A stretch of 17,375 bases of DNA from Streptomyces sp. NRRL F-525 (lineage in GTDB: Bacteria > Actinomycetota > Actinomycetes > Streptomycetales > Streptomycetaceae). The stretch spans positions 1 to 17,375 of the forward strand of contig NZ_JNXE01000075.1 in NCBI RefSeq assembly GCF_000716605.1, given 5' to 3'. The notes below the pieces were generated by a model, which saw only the letters and a program-made list of their open reading frames with translations, was not told the origin of the DNA and did no database searches. Position numbers and translations under genes: made by a program. Shown one piece after another: positions 6,225-14,581 of this stretch; within the stretch, counting starts at the first letter, position 1, and each line of letters opens with the position of its first letter.

Positions 6225-9179
6225 ATGCTCACTTCCACATTCCCACCCGGCGCCGAATCCTTCGAGCGCCCAAGGAGATCGCGCACCGGTCAAAAACAGT
6301 CTCAACGGGGGCATTTAGCCATGGGCCTGATGGAACGCGAATCGCAGACAGACCGAATCGGACTCCTACTGAGCGAATGTCAATCCCGAAAGGGTAAAGT
6401 CGTCATGGTGGCGGCCCCGGTGGGGTTCGGCAAGTCCGACCTGCTCATCCATACCGCGGACATCGCCAGAGCAATGGGAATCGCCCCGCTGACCGCCGTG
6501 GCCGCACGGGCGGAGAGCGGTTATTCATACGGAATCGTCCGGCAACTGCTCCGCAATGCTGCCGCCGGCTCCGGCACACGAACTCGCCTCGCTGTGCCCC
6601 TGATACAGGAGGAGGAGACCCAGCGGCTGGGCGAGATTCTGCTGGACGCGGCCGAACAACAGCCGCTGCTCATCTGCGTGGACGACATCCAGTACGCAGA
6701 CGCCGCCTCGCTGCAGTGCCTGCTCTACCTGGTCCGGCGGATCGGCTCCGCCCGGATCCTGGTGATGCTCACCGAGTCCGAGCAGAGTCGCACCGTGCAC
6801 CCCTTCTTCCATGCGGAGCTGCACCGAGAGCGGCACACCGACCGGTTGCGGCTCGGACCGCTGTCCCCCGCCGAGGTCGGCCGGGTGCTCGCCGAGAGAC
6901 TCGACACGCTGTCCGCCCACCGCCTCTCGCACGAGTACCACGCGGTCAGCGGCGGCAATCCGCTGCTGGTCCGCGCGCTGCTCACCGACTTCGCGGCACA
7001 ACAGCGCCCGCGGACCGGGCCGGGAGCAGGCGTCCCGGCCGGCGAGGCATACGGTCGGGCGGTGGTCGCCTGCCTGCACCGGTCGGAGCAGACCGTGCTG
7101 CAACTGGGCCGTGCGGTGGCCGTGCTGGGCGCCGAGTCGACCCCCGAGCGGCTGGGCCGGCTGTGCGACCTGGAGGCCGCGGAGACCACGGCCTTGCTGG
7201 ACATACTGACCGGCGCCGGGCTGCTGCGCGGCACCAGGTTCCGCCATCCCGCCGCCGAGGCGGCGGTGCTCGCCGACCCCGAGTTCGGCGACCGTTCCCG
7301 GACCCAACTGAGCGCCGCCCAGCTGCTGGACGACGCGGGTACCGACGTCCTCACCGTCGCTCAACACATCGTGGCGGCCGGCGAGGTCGGTGGCAGCTGG
7401 GTCGTCCCGGTACTGCGCGAGGCGGCCGAGGCCGCCCTGCACCACGACAAGGTCGACCTGACCGTCGCCTTCCTGGAGGCCGCACTGCGGGCGAACGCCG
7501 ACAGCGCCGAGCGGCTGGCGATCACCGCCGCGCTGGCCGACGCGGAGTGGCGGCTCAACCCGACCGCGGCCTCCCGGCGGATCCCCTCGCTGCTCACCGC
7601 CATGCGCCGCGGCGAGATGAGCGACCTCCAGGCGCTGGGCATGCTGAGGATGCTGGTCTGGTTCGGCATGCTGGACCAGGCGGCCGAGACGCTGCACACC
7701 ATCAACGCGCAGCCGCAGAGCGGGATGTCCCGGGGCATGCTGAAGGAGACCGCGGCCGAGATCCGCAACACCTACAAGTGGCTCCAGGCGGTCTGTCCGC
7801 CGCTGCTGCCGCACCTGGACGAGCCCGGCTCGCCGTGCACCGGCTCCAGCCCGGTGCCGCTCAGCGAGCGGATGCAGGCCACCACCACCCTGGTCTCGGT
7901 ACTCAGGGAGGGCGCGCTGAGCACCGACGTCGCGCACGCCGAACAGATCCTGGCCACCTGCCGGCTCGGCGACCGCACCCTGGAACCGGCGCACTCCGCG
8001 CTGCTGACCCTGGTCTACGCCGACCAGCTGGAGCAGGCCGACCACTGGTGTCGGGTGCTCCAGGACGACGCCACCGCGCGCCGGGTCCCCACCTGGCAGG
8101 CGTTGTTCAGCACGGTGGCCGCGGAGATCGCGCTGCGAAGAGGCGAGCCGGCGGTGGCCAGACAGTCGGCGCGGGACGCCCTGTCCACCCTGGCCCCGCA
8201 CAGCTGGGGTGTGGGCATCGGCTATCCGCTGGCGCTGCTGCTCACCGCCACCATTTCCATGGGCGACTGGGAGGAGGCTCAGGAGTGCATAAGCCGCCCG
8301 GTACCGCCCGCCCTGTTCCAGACCATCTTCGCCGCCCCCTATCTCCAGGCCCGCGGGAAGTACCACCTCGCGACCAACAACGTGCACGCGGCGCTGCGGG
8401 ACTTCCTGGCCTGCGGCGACACCGTCGACCAATGGGGGCTCGACACACCCGCGCTGGTGCCGTGGCGCACCGGCGCGGCCGAGGCGCTGCTGCGGCTGGG
8501 CGACCGGGACCAAGCCAGCCGGCTGGTGCTGGAGCAACTGGACCTGCCCGGCGGCGACTACGACCGGATCCGCGGGGTGTCACTGCAACAACTGGCCCGG
8601 CTGCAGCCCCCGGAGCAGCGGCTCGACGCGCTCCACGAGTCGGTGGACCTGTTGCAGGCGGCGGGCGACCACTTTCAGCTGGCCCACGCGCTGGCCGACT
8701 TGAGCGACACCCAGCAGGCTCTGGGCGACTGGCACAAGGCGCAGGCGCTGCGGCTGCGCGCCCGGCAGCTCGCCGAGCGCTGCAACGCGGTCCCGCTCGT
8801 GCGGAGCCTGCCGCCGGACAGTAGTGCCCGGCCCGCCGAGCAGGGTGTTTCTCAGCTGACCGAGGACCCACTGTCCGAACTGACAGGCTCCGAGCGGCGG
8901 GTGGCGCTGCTCGCGGTGCAGGGGCACAGCAACCGGGTGATCGCCGAGCAACTGGTGATCACCGTCAGCACCGTCGAGCAGCACCTGACCCGGGTCTATC
9001 GCAAGCTGGGGGTGAACCGGCGCAGGGAACTGGTCGCGCTGCTGCAGCGGTTGCCGCTGTCGCCGGCCCCCTCCCAGGTACAGCAACTGGGGTTGCCGGC
9101 CAGATCTGCGGGCCGCAAACATCCGCGTCCCATGCGCCTGTCCTGCGCGTCGGGAACGTCGCGGCACCGTAGCGGCTGA
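6225..9179 (+). CDS. Large LuxR-family (LAL) pathway regulator with N-terminal ATPase domain
   Basis: This is a 984-residue ATP-binding LuxR-type activator of the MalT/LAL class. An AAA/STAND-type ATPase lies at the N terminus, with Walker A APVGFGKS at residues 64-71 and Walker B LLICVDD at 148-154. A long helical TPR-like middle follows, and a C-terminal LuxR helix-turn-helix from about 886 to 944 (LTGSERRVALLAVQGHSNR, then STVEQHLTRVYRKLGV). Such proteins are typical pathway-specific activators of macrolide, polyether and spirotetronate clusters. I prefer the ATG at 6225 because of its ribosome binding site and the promoter just upstream. An ATG at 6321, preceded by GGGGG, is a serious alternative and sits closer to where the conserved domain begins. 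With the 6225 start, codon 31 (6315-6317) is TTA, which would make translation depend on the bldA tRNA. Confidence 0.94.
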   Translation: MLTSTFPPGAESFERPRRSRTGQKQSQRGHLAMGLMERESQTDRIGLLLSECQSRKGKVVMVAAPVGFGKSDLLIHTADIARAMGIAPLTAVAARAESGYSYGIVRQLLRNAAAGSGTRTRLAVPLIQEEETQRLGEILLDAAEQQPLLICVDDIQYADAASLQCLLYLVRRIGSARILVMLTESEQSRTVHPFFHAELHRERHTDRLRLGPLSPAEVGRVLAERLDTLSAHRLSHEYHAVSGGNPLLVRALLTDFAAQQRPRTGPGAGVPAGEAYGRAVVACLHRSEQTVLQLGRAVAVLGAESTPERLGRLCDLEAAETTALLDILTGAGLLRGTRFRHPAAEAAVLADPEFGDRSRTQLSAAQLLDDAGTDVLTVAQHIVAAGEVGGSWVVPVLREAAEAALHHDKVDLTVAFLEAALRANADSAERLAITAALADAEWRLNPTAASRRIPSLLTAMRRGEMSDLQALGMLRMLVWFGMLDQAAETLHTINAQPQSGMSRGMLKETAAEIRNTYKWLQAVCPPLLPHLDEPGSPCTGSSPVPLSERMQATTTLVSVLREGALSTDVAHAEQILATCRLGDRTLEPAHSALLTLVYADQLEQADHWCRVLQDDATARRVPTWQALFSTVAAEIALRRGEPAVARQSARDALSTLAPHSWGVGIGYPLALLLTATISMGDWEEAQECISRPVPPALFQTIFAAPYLQARGKYHLATNNVHAALRDFLACGDTVDQWGLDTPALVPWRTGAAEALLRLGDRDQASRLVLEQLDLPGGDYDRIRGVSLQQLARLQPPEQRLDALHESVDLLQAAGDHFQLAHALADLSDTQQALGDWHKAQALRLRARQLAERCNAVPLVRSLPPDSSARPAEQGVSQLTEDPLSELTGSERRVALLAVQGHSNRVIAEQLVITVSTVEQHLTRVYRKLGVNRRRELVALLQRLPLSPAPSQVQQLGLPARSAGRKHPRPMRLSCASGTSRHRSG

Positions 9180-9194
9180 CCGAAGTCCCGTGCC

Positions 9195-9237
9195 GCGAGC
9201 GCCCCGCCCACCGCAGAACGGTGGGCGGGGCGCTCGC
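9195..9237. terminator. Bidirectional terminator between the LAL and barrel-protein genes
   Basis: The arms 9195-9213 and 9219-9237 are perfect 19-bp reverse complements with a 5-base loop (cagaa). The hairpin lies 15 bases after the LAL stop and 18 bases from the convergent barrel-protein stop. Confidence 0.85.
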
Positions 9238-9255
9238 ATGCTGTCCGGGGTACGG

Positions 9256-9810
9256 TCAGGGACCGCAGAGGACGATCTTGTCCTCGAATGGCGGGGCGGT
9301 CTCGCCGGGCGGGACCGGCAGCGTGCGCCAGACCCAGGTGCCCTTCCAGCCGGCGTACCGGCCGCTGAGCCCGACCACCGGAGCGGTGATCCAGTTGCTC
9401 TCGATGACGTCGGTCCGGTCGAAAGGGCCGGCCATCGAGAAGGTGCCGTCGGGGAGCTGGACCTGCTCCATCTGAAACTGCATCTTGTGTCCGTCGGACG
9501 GACGCGCGTACATGATGTCCATGTTGCCGGTCGCGGTGGCGATCTTCGCTCCGCTCGCGTCGTAGAGCTCGTCGAACCAGGTCGACATGAAGCCGACCGG
9601 CAGGTCCGCGGCAGGCGGCAGGCTGGTGTCGAACTTGATCATCTTCTCGGTCACGTGGAGCCGGAGACACGCCCGGGGGTTCTTCCCGTGGGCGGCGCCG
9701 TCACCGTTGGCCACGGCGCTGGCGTTCGAGGCTGCGAGCAGGGCCAGGGCCGCGCCGACCGCTGCCGCGGTCCAAGCCGCGCGGTGCCATGCTGTGCTGC
9801 TTGTTCGCAT
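9256..9810 (-). CDS. Exported allene-oxide-cyclase-like beta-barrel protein (AbyU/PyrI4 type)
   Basis: This 184-residue protein has a clear Sec signal peptide: an Arg-containing start, a hydrophobic stretch at about residues 13-27, and cleavage expected after SNASA at residue 32. The mature part, about 150 residues, carries the pattern of the small AOC-like barrels that include AbyU, PyrI4 and VstJ: FDELYD followed by GAKIATATGN, YARPSDG, LPDGTF, SNWITAPVVG, LSGRYAGWKG and WVWRTL. Those enzymes close the spirotetronate or spirotetramate ring by [4+2] cycloaddition inside the barrel. The start at 9810 is set by AGGAAGG nine bases upstream. The gene stands alone between two hairpins, so it is probably its own transcription unit. 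The known cyclases are cytosolic, and the signal peptide sets this one apart: it may act outside the cell, bind product, or be a non-cyclase secreted relative. Confidence 0.85.
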   Translation of the reverse strand: MRTSSTAWHRAAWTAAAVGAALALLAASNASAVANGDGAAHGKNPRACLRLHVTEKMIKFDTSLPPAADLPVGFMSTWFDELYDASGAKIATATGNMDIMYARPSDGHKMQFQMEQVQLPDGTFSMAGPFDRTDVIESNWITAPVVGLSGRYAGWKGTWVWRTLPVPPGETAPPFEDKIVLCGP

Positions 9811-9955
9811 GGGTGGCTGCCTTCCTTTCGTGGTGCTTCCTGGACGGTCCAGCAGGCGCAGGACAACCGCTGCCGGTCGCTTGAGATGGTGGTTGCGGCT
9901 TCTCATGCGGCCCTAGAGCGTCACTTTCGCCCGTCCTTCGGCGTGGGCGGACAGG
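9811..9955. promoter_or_regulatory. Upstream region of the barrel-protein gene
   Basis: This gap must hold the promoter of the minus-strand barrel gene, since a hairpin closes the preceding operon. A 13-base inverted repeat (ctggac, g, gtccag at 9840-9852) lies about 30 bases before the ATG. No convincing -10/-35 pair is seen. Confidence 0.35.
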
Positions 9956-10001
9956 CGTACAGGGCCGGTCGGTACGGATCCGTACCGACCGGCCCTGTAC
10001 G
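9956..10001. terminator. 46-bp perfect palindrome just after the MFS stop
   Basis: The halves 9956-9978 and 9979-10001 are exact reverse complements, centred on GGATCC with no spacer. The palindrome begins 4 bases after the MFS stop on the minus strand and would form a long hairpin with a tiny loop. The likely role is termination or 3' end protection of the MMPL-MFS transcript, insulating the barrel gene. Confidence 0.75.
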
Positions 10002-10005
10002 TCGG

Positions 10006-11562
10006 TCAGACGACGGCACCCGCTGCGGCGGCGGGCGCGTCCTTGTCCTCGGCAGCCGGTTCGGCCCGGCCGCCCGGCAGGAACACCACTGTCAGCACCG
10101 CGCCGACCAGGGCGACAACGCCGCACACCACGAGCATGGTGTCCAGGGCGTGCACGAAGGCGCCGCTGACGGTGCTCCGCAGGCTCGCCGAGCCGAGCCT
10201 GTCGGCGACCGCTATGCCGCCCGAGGCGTTCTTCCGGATCGCGGTGGTGGCCTGGGCCGGCAGCCCGGTGAGGTGCAGCCGGCTGACGTAGGCGGTGTTG
10301 AGCACGGTGCCGAGCACCGCGACGCCGACGGTGCCGCCGACGGTCCGCATCGCCTGGAAGACGGCCGAGGCGACACCGGCCCGCTCTGCCGACACCGAGC
10401 CGAGGGCGGCTGCCATCGCGGTCGGCATGGCGAAGCCGAGTCCGGCGCCCACCACGGCGAACCAGGCGGCCGCGTAGCCGTATCCGGTACCGGTGCCGGT
10501 CAGCGCGCCGCTGAGCAGGCCGATGCCCATCACGACAAAGCCGATGGTGACCACGACCTTGGCACCGGCCTTCGGTCCGATCCGGTCCGCGATCCGGGTG
10601 CCGACCAGCATGCCGCCGACCACCGGCAGCAGCCGTAGACCGGTGCCCAGCGCGTTGGCGCCGTCGATGACCTGGAAGTACTGCGGCATCGTGAACAGCA
10701 GGCCGAACATTGCGAAGGTGCAGATCAGACCCAGTGCGGTGCCCCAGCGGAAGCCGGCCGGCCTGAACAGCGCCAGGTCCACCAGCGGACGCCGGCCGGT
10801 CCGTCCGGCGCGGGCCTGCCACAGCACGAATGCCATGAGGAACACCACGCCCGCCACGATCGGGCCGTATGCCGCCGCGTCGCTCCAGCCCTTCTGGCCG
10901 GCCTCGATCATGCCGAAGGTGATCCCGACCAGGCCGGCGCTGGAGGTCAGCGTGCCCAGCAGGTCCAGCGTGGGCCGGTCGGGGCTCTTGGAAGACGGCA
11001 ACAGCACGAAGCCCGCGATCAGGGCCAACGCGATCACCGGCACGTTGAGCAGGAACACCGAGCCCCACCAGAAGCGGTCGAGCAGCGCGCCACCGATGAT
11101 CGGGCCGAGCGGGATGCCGACCGAGTTGGCGGTGATCCACACCGCGACCGCCCGGGAGCGCTCCCTCTCCTCGAAGAGCACCGGCAGCATGGCCAGCGTC
11201 ATCGGGGTGAGGAACGCCGCGCCGAGGCCGAGCAGCGCCCGGGCGCCGATCAGTTCACCGGCCGAGGTGGAGTACGCGCACAGCGCCGAGGCGGCGCCGA
11301 ACACCACGAGTCCGCCGAGCAGGAACAGCTTGCGGCCGTAGCGGTCGCCGAGCAGGCCGGCCGGCAGCAGCAGCGCGGCAAGCACCAGGTTGTAGGCATT
11401 GGCGAACCACTGCAGGTCCTGCGTGGAGGCGTGCAGCGAGGTCGCGAGGGTGGGCAGGGCGACGTTGAGGATCGTCAGGTCCAGCCCGATGACCAGGCCG
11501 GCCAGGGCGAGGGCGCCGAGCCCCCACCAACGGCGGGGATTGGGGTGGGTTTCAGTCGTCAT
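10006..11562 (-). CDS. MFS drug exporter, DHA2 (14-TM, EmrB/QacA) family
   Basis: This is a 518-residue membrane protein with about 14 hydrophobic helices, the size expected for DHA2 proton antiporters. Visible motifs are LDLTILNVALPTL in TM1, the loop motif GDRYGRKL after TM2, and GPIIGGALLDRFWWGSVF in TM5. The C-terminal tail is rich in Ala, Glu and Asp. It probably exports the polyketide product, giving self-resistance. The start at 11562 has AGGAAG 11 bases upstream. It lies 64 bases after the MMPL stop on the same strand with no hairpin between, so both exporters are likely on one transcript controlled by the divergent TetR gene. Confidence 0.95.
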   Translation of the reverse strand: MTTETHPNPRRWWGLGALALAGLVIGLDLTILNVALPTLATSLHASTQDLQWFANAYNLVLAALLLPAGLLGDRYGRKLFLLGGLVVFGAASALCAYSTSAGELIGARALLGLGAAFLTPMTLAMLPVLFEERERSRAVAVWITANSVGIPLGPIIGGALLDRFWWGSVFLLNVPVIALALIAGFVLLPSSKSPDRPTLDLLGTLTSSAGLVGITFGMIEAGQKGWSDAAAYGPIVAGVVFLMAFVLWQARAGRTGRRPLVDLALFRPAGFRWGTALGLICTFAMFGLLFTMPQYFQVIDGANALGTGLRLLPVVGGMLVGTRIADRIGPKAGAKVVVTIGFVVMGIGLLSGALTGTGTGYGYAAAWFAVVGAGLGFAMPTAMAAALGSVSAERAGVASAVFQAMRTVGGTVGVAVLGTVLNTAYVSRLHLTGLPAQATTAIRKNASGGIAVADRLGSASLRSTVSGAFVHALDTMLVVCGVVALVGAVLTVVFLPGGRAEPAAEDKDAPAAAAGAVV

Positions 11563-11626
11563 GGCGCTGTCTGCTTCCTCTGGGTTCCCAGGGTCGGGTC
11601 GAGCGGGTGCGGTTCAGCGGAGTGGT

Positions 11627-13816
11627 TCAGCGGGAAGTCAGGTCGCCTGCGGGTCCTGCATCCGCGGTGCCGTACGCCGCAGTGGCCCCGGGGTGCGGTG
11701 TCCGGGGCCGGGCGGGCCACCAGGCGCGCTCCCCCAGCAGGGTGAGGACGGCAGGTCCGAGCACCAGCCGGATGATCGTGGCGTCGAGCACCACCGCGAC
11801 GGCGAGCCCGAGGCCGAACATCTTCAGGATCGGGTCGCTGATCCCGGCGAAGCTGAGGAAGACCAGCGTCATGATCGCGGCGGCGGCCGCGATCACCCGT
11901 CCGGTACGGGACAGGCCGGCCACCACGGCGCGCCGGGCATCGCCGCCCGCGAGGTATTCGTCGCGTGTCGCCGAGAGCAGGAACACCTCGTAGTCCATGG
12001 ACAGCCCGAACAGCACCGCGAACAGCAGCATCGGCACCATGGGCTGGATCGGCAGCGATTCCTGCACGCCGAGCAGCGAACGGCCCCAGCCCCATTGGAA
12101 GACGGCCACGAGCACGCCGTACGCGGCGCCGATCGACAGCACCGCCATCACCACCGACTTCACCGCGATCCACGGCGCCCGGAACATCGCGAACAGCAGC
12201 AGCGCGCCGGCCACCAGCACCGCGCCGAGCAGCAGCGGCAGCCGCGCGCCGACGGTGTCGGCCATGTCGATGGCGAAGGCCGTGGTCCCGCCGACGTAGG
12301 CGCGGCCGCCACCGGACTTGAGCGCGGCCGGGCCGATGTCGTCCCGGATCCGGTGCACGAGCCGGGAGACCTGGACGGCCTGCGGCGAGTGCTTGGGCAC
12401 GACGGTGACCAGCGCGTACTTGCCGTCTTGCGACTGCTCGGCGGGGGTGACCGCGGCGACTTCGAGGTCCGCGGTGAGGCCGCTGGTCAGCCGGTCGAGG
12501 GCGTCAGCGCCACCGGTCGGCGGCAGCGCGACGGTGAGCAGCAGCGGCGCGTTCCAGCCGGGGCCGAAGTCGGCGGCGACCTGGTCGTAGGCGCGGCGCT
12601 GAGTGAAGGACGTCGGCTGGTTGCCGTCGTCGGGGGTGCCGAGCCGCATGGACAGTGCCGGGGCGGCGATCGCCAGCATGATCGCGGTGGCGGCGAGCGC
12701 GAACAGCGTGGGACGGCGGCCGATCCGTGCACCCCAGCTGGCCCAACGGCCGGTGATGGGCGCTCCGTCGGCGGTGGCCTGGGTGACCGCCGGGCGGCGG
12801 CCGACCCGCCAGCGGTTGACGCGGTGGCCGAGCAGCGCGAGCACGGCCGGCAGCAGGGTCAGCGCGGCGAGCATGGTGGCCAGGACGGTCAGCGCCGCGG
12901 CCATGCCGGTGCCGCCGATGAAGGGAACGCCGACCAGCAGCAGGCCGAGGATCGCGGCCACCACCGTGCCGCCCGCGAAGAACACTGCGTGACCGGCCGA
13001 TGCGAGGGTCTTGCCGACCGCCTCCTGCTTGCTCAGCCCGGTGTCGAGCAGTTGGCGGAACCGGGTCACCACGAACAGGGCGTAGTCGACGCCGGCGCCG
13101 AGGCCGAGCATCACCGCCACGCTCGGCGCGATGGTGGGGATGGCCATCACCGAGGCGGCGGTGAGCGACAGCGCGATGCCGACGCCGAGGCCGATCAGCG
13201 CGGTGATCACCGGCAGCCCGGCCGCGACCACCGAGCCGAAGGCGACCAGCAGCACGATCAACGCGGCGATGATGCCGATGAATTCGGCCGGTCCGGTCTC
13301 CGCGGTCGACGCCAGGTCGGGCACCTGTCCGCGGAAGTCGACCAGTACACCGGCCGAACGCGCCCCGGCGGCAGCCGAGTCGAGCAGCTTGGCGTCAGAG
13401 GCCGACAGATCGTTGAGCGCGGCGCCGTACTGCACGTCGCTGGTGGCGGTACGGCCGTCGGTGCTGATCCGGGCGCCGGCCGCCAGCGGACTGGCGGCGG
13501 AGTCGACCTTCGGCTCCCTGCCGAACGCCTGCACGGTGGAAGCGATGACGGCGGCCTTGTCCGGGTCCTTGAGCGAACCGGTGGCGGTGTGCCAGACCAC
13601 GGTGGTCGTGGTGGCACCGGTGGCGGGGAAGTGCTCGGTGGCCAGGTCGACCGCGTGCTGGGAGTCGGCGCCCGGAATCGTGTACTCGTTCCCGAACGCG
13701 CCGCCGCTGAAGGAACTGATGCCGAAGAGAACGACTGCGGCGAGGATCCAGGCGGCAATGGCGCGCCACGGGTGAGCGGCGATCGCGCGGCCCAGGCTGT
13801 CAAGGATGCGTTCCAT
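11627..13816 (-). CDS. MMPL-family (RND superfamily) exporter
   Basis: This is a 729-residue membrane protein with the two-fold RND layout: TM1 near residues 12-32, a large extracytoplasmic loop (about 33-180), a block of five helices (about 185-330), TM7 near 370, a second loop and a second five-helix block (about 510-690). It resembles actinobacterial MMPL proteins such as ActII-ORF3 that move antibiotics or lipids. The ATG at 13816 is preferred over an in-frame TTG at 13825. It has no good ribosome binding site, and a -10-like TAGCTT (minus strand, 13829-13824) lies only 7 bases upstream, so the mRNA may be leaderless. It is the first gene of the exporter operon and is divergent from the TetR gene. 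Confidence 0.94.
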   Translation of the reverse strand: MERILDSLGRAIAAHPWRAIAAWILAAVVLFGISSFSGGAFGNEYTIPGADSQHAVDLATEHFPATGATTTTVVWHTATGSLKDPDKAAVIASTVQAFGREPKVDSAASPLAAGARISTDGRTATSDVQYGAALNDLSASDAKLLDSAAAGARSAGVLVDFRGQVPDLASTAETGPAEFIGIIAALIVLLVAFGSVVAAGLPVITALIGLGVGIALSLTAASVMAIPTIAPSVAVMLGLGAGVDYALFVVTRFRQLLDTGLSKQEAVGKTLASAGHAVFFAGGTVVAAILGLLLVGVPFIGGTGMAAALTVLATMLAALTLLPAVLALLGHRVNRWRVGRRPAVTQATADGAPITGRWASWGARIGRRPTLFALAATAIMLAIAAPALSMRLGTPDDGNQPTSFTQRRAYDQVAADFGPGWNAPLLLTVALPPTGGADALDRLTSGLTADLEVAAVTPAEQSQDGKYALVTVVPKHSPQAVQVSRLVHRIRDDIGPAALKSGGGRAYVGGTTAFAIDMADTVGARLPLLLGAVLVAGALLLFAMFRAPWIAVKSVVMAVLSIGAAYGVLVAVFQWGWGRSLLGVQESLPIQPMVPMLLFAVLFGLSMDYEVFLLSATRDEYLAGGDARRAVVAGLSRTGRVIAAAAAIMTLVFLSFAGISDPILKMFGLGLAVAVVLDATIIRLVLGPAVLTLLGERAWWPARPRTPHPGATAAYGTADAGPAGDLTSR

Positions 13817-13823
13817 GCCGACC

Positions 13824-13853
13824 AAGCTACTCGCACTCGCTGCATATTTGCAA
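13824..13853 (-). promoter_or_regulatory. Promoter of the MMPL-MFS operon
   Basis: On the minus strand, TTGCAA (13853-13848) as -35 and TAGCTT (13829-13824) as -10 are separated by 18 bases. The start would fall at or within a base of the ATG at 13816. The -35 box lies inside the inverted repeat 13842-13868, so repressor binding there would block it. Confidence 0.5.
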
Positions 13854-13868
13854 TAACTGCAGATATGC
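13842..13868. promoter_or_regulatory. TetR-type operator in the MMPL/TetR divergent region
   Basis: An inverted repeat with 11-base arms, GCATATTTGCA and TGCAGATATGC (10 of 11 matching), is separated by ATAAC. It lies in an AT-rich island between the two divergent starts and overlaps the likely -35 of the exporter operon. CTGCAG occurs inside it and again at 13874-13879, which may extend the site. It is the obvious target of the adjacent TetR protein. Confidence 0.7.
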
Positions 13869-13891
13869 TATGCCTGCAGTACACTGAAGCC

Positions 13892-14581
13892 ATGGCCATC
13901 GCTCAGGAACCGCACCCGACCAGCAGGCAGGAGTGCGCACTGCACGGACGGAAGCCCTCGCTGCGAGAACGCAAGAGGCTGCGTACTCGGCAGGCGCTCA
14001 TCGACGCCGCGGTCGACCTGTTCGACCGGCAGGGCTACGACGAGACCACGATCGCCGAGATCGCCGACGCCGCCGACGTCTCGGCCCGCACCTTCTTCAG
14101 CTACTTCGCCAGCAAGGAAGAGATCCTCTTCCCGGACAGCGCCAGCCGGGTGCAGCTGGCGGTGGACGCGATCGACGCGCGCGGTCCGGACGACCGGCCG
14201 GTCGACGTACTGCTGCGCGCCCTCCAGCACGTCGGCGAGGTGGACACCGACATGGTCAGCCGGATGGCGGCGGTACGGATGCGGCTGGTCCTCGAAGTAC
14301 CCGCCGTGCGCGGCCGGGGCCTGCAGATCCTGTTCTCCGCGCAGCGCGACATGGCCCGCCATCTCCAAGCCGCGTTCCCGGACCAGCTCGACGAGATCAG
14401 CGCGGCGGCACTGGTCGGCGCCATGGTCGGCGCCATCTCCTCCGCGCTCGCCGCCCTGTTCGACGACCCCGAGCAGGCCAAGGAGACGCTGTCCGAGAAC
14501 CCCGACCACATGAAGGGGCAGATCGCCCGCGCCGCCCAGATCGCGCTGGGCCCCTGGATCGCCGGCCCGGGTGTGCCGTAG
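13892..14581 (+). CDS. TetR-family repressor of the exporter operon
   Basis: This 229-residue protein has an N-terminal TetR helix-turn-helix (TIAEIADAADVSARTFFSYF, then ASKEEILF, about residues 53-80) and a helical ligand-binding region of normal length. It is divergent from the MMPL-MFS operon and should repress both that operon and itself until a ligand, perhaps the polyketide or an intermediate, binds. The ATG at 13892 follows a weak GAAG; an in-frame ATG at 13865 lies inside the inverted repeat and is less likely. TACACT at 13880-13885 could serve as a -10 that places transcription start at the ATG itself, again suggesting a leaderless mRNA. The stop is 14 bases from that of the convergent small gene. 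Confidence 0.95.
   Translation: MAIAQEPHPTSRQECALHGRKPSLRERKRLRTRQALIDAAVDLFDRQGYDETTIAEIADAADVSARTFFSYFASKEEILFPDSASRVQLAVDAIDARGPDDRPVDVLLRALQHVGEVDTDMVSRMAAVRMRLVLEVPAVRGRGLQILFSAQRDMARHLQAAFPDQLDEISAAALVGAMVGAISSALAALFDDPEQAKETLSENPDHMKGQIARAAQIALGPWIAGPGVP

Noticed and set aside
6525..8537. Long minus-strand frame opposite the LAL gene
   Set aside because: No recognisable domain; the LAL frame carries Walker motifs and a LuxR helix-turn-helix.
11399..13891. Very long plus-strand frame running into the TetR gene
   Set aside because: It is antisense to the MMPL and MFS genes, which have full membrane-protein patterns; the frame has low-complexity Gly/Arg/Gln/His composition. Only the part from 13892 is real.
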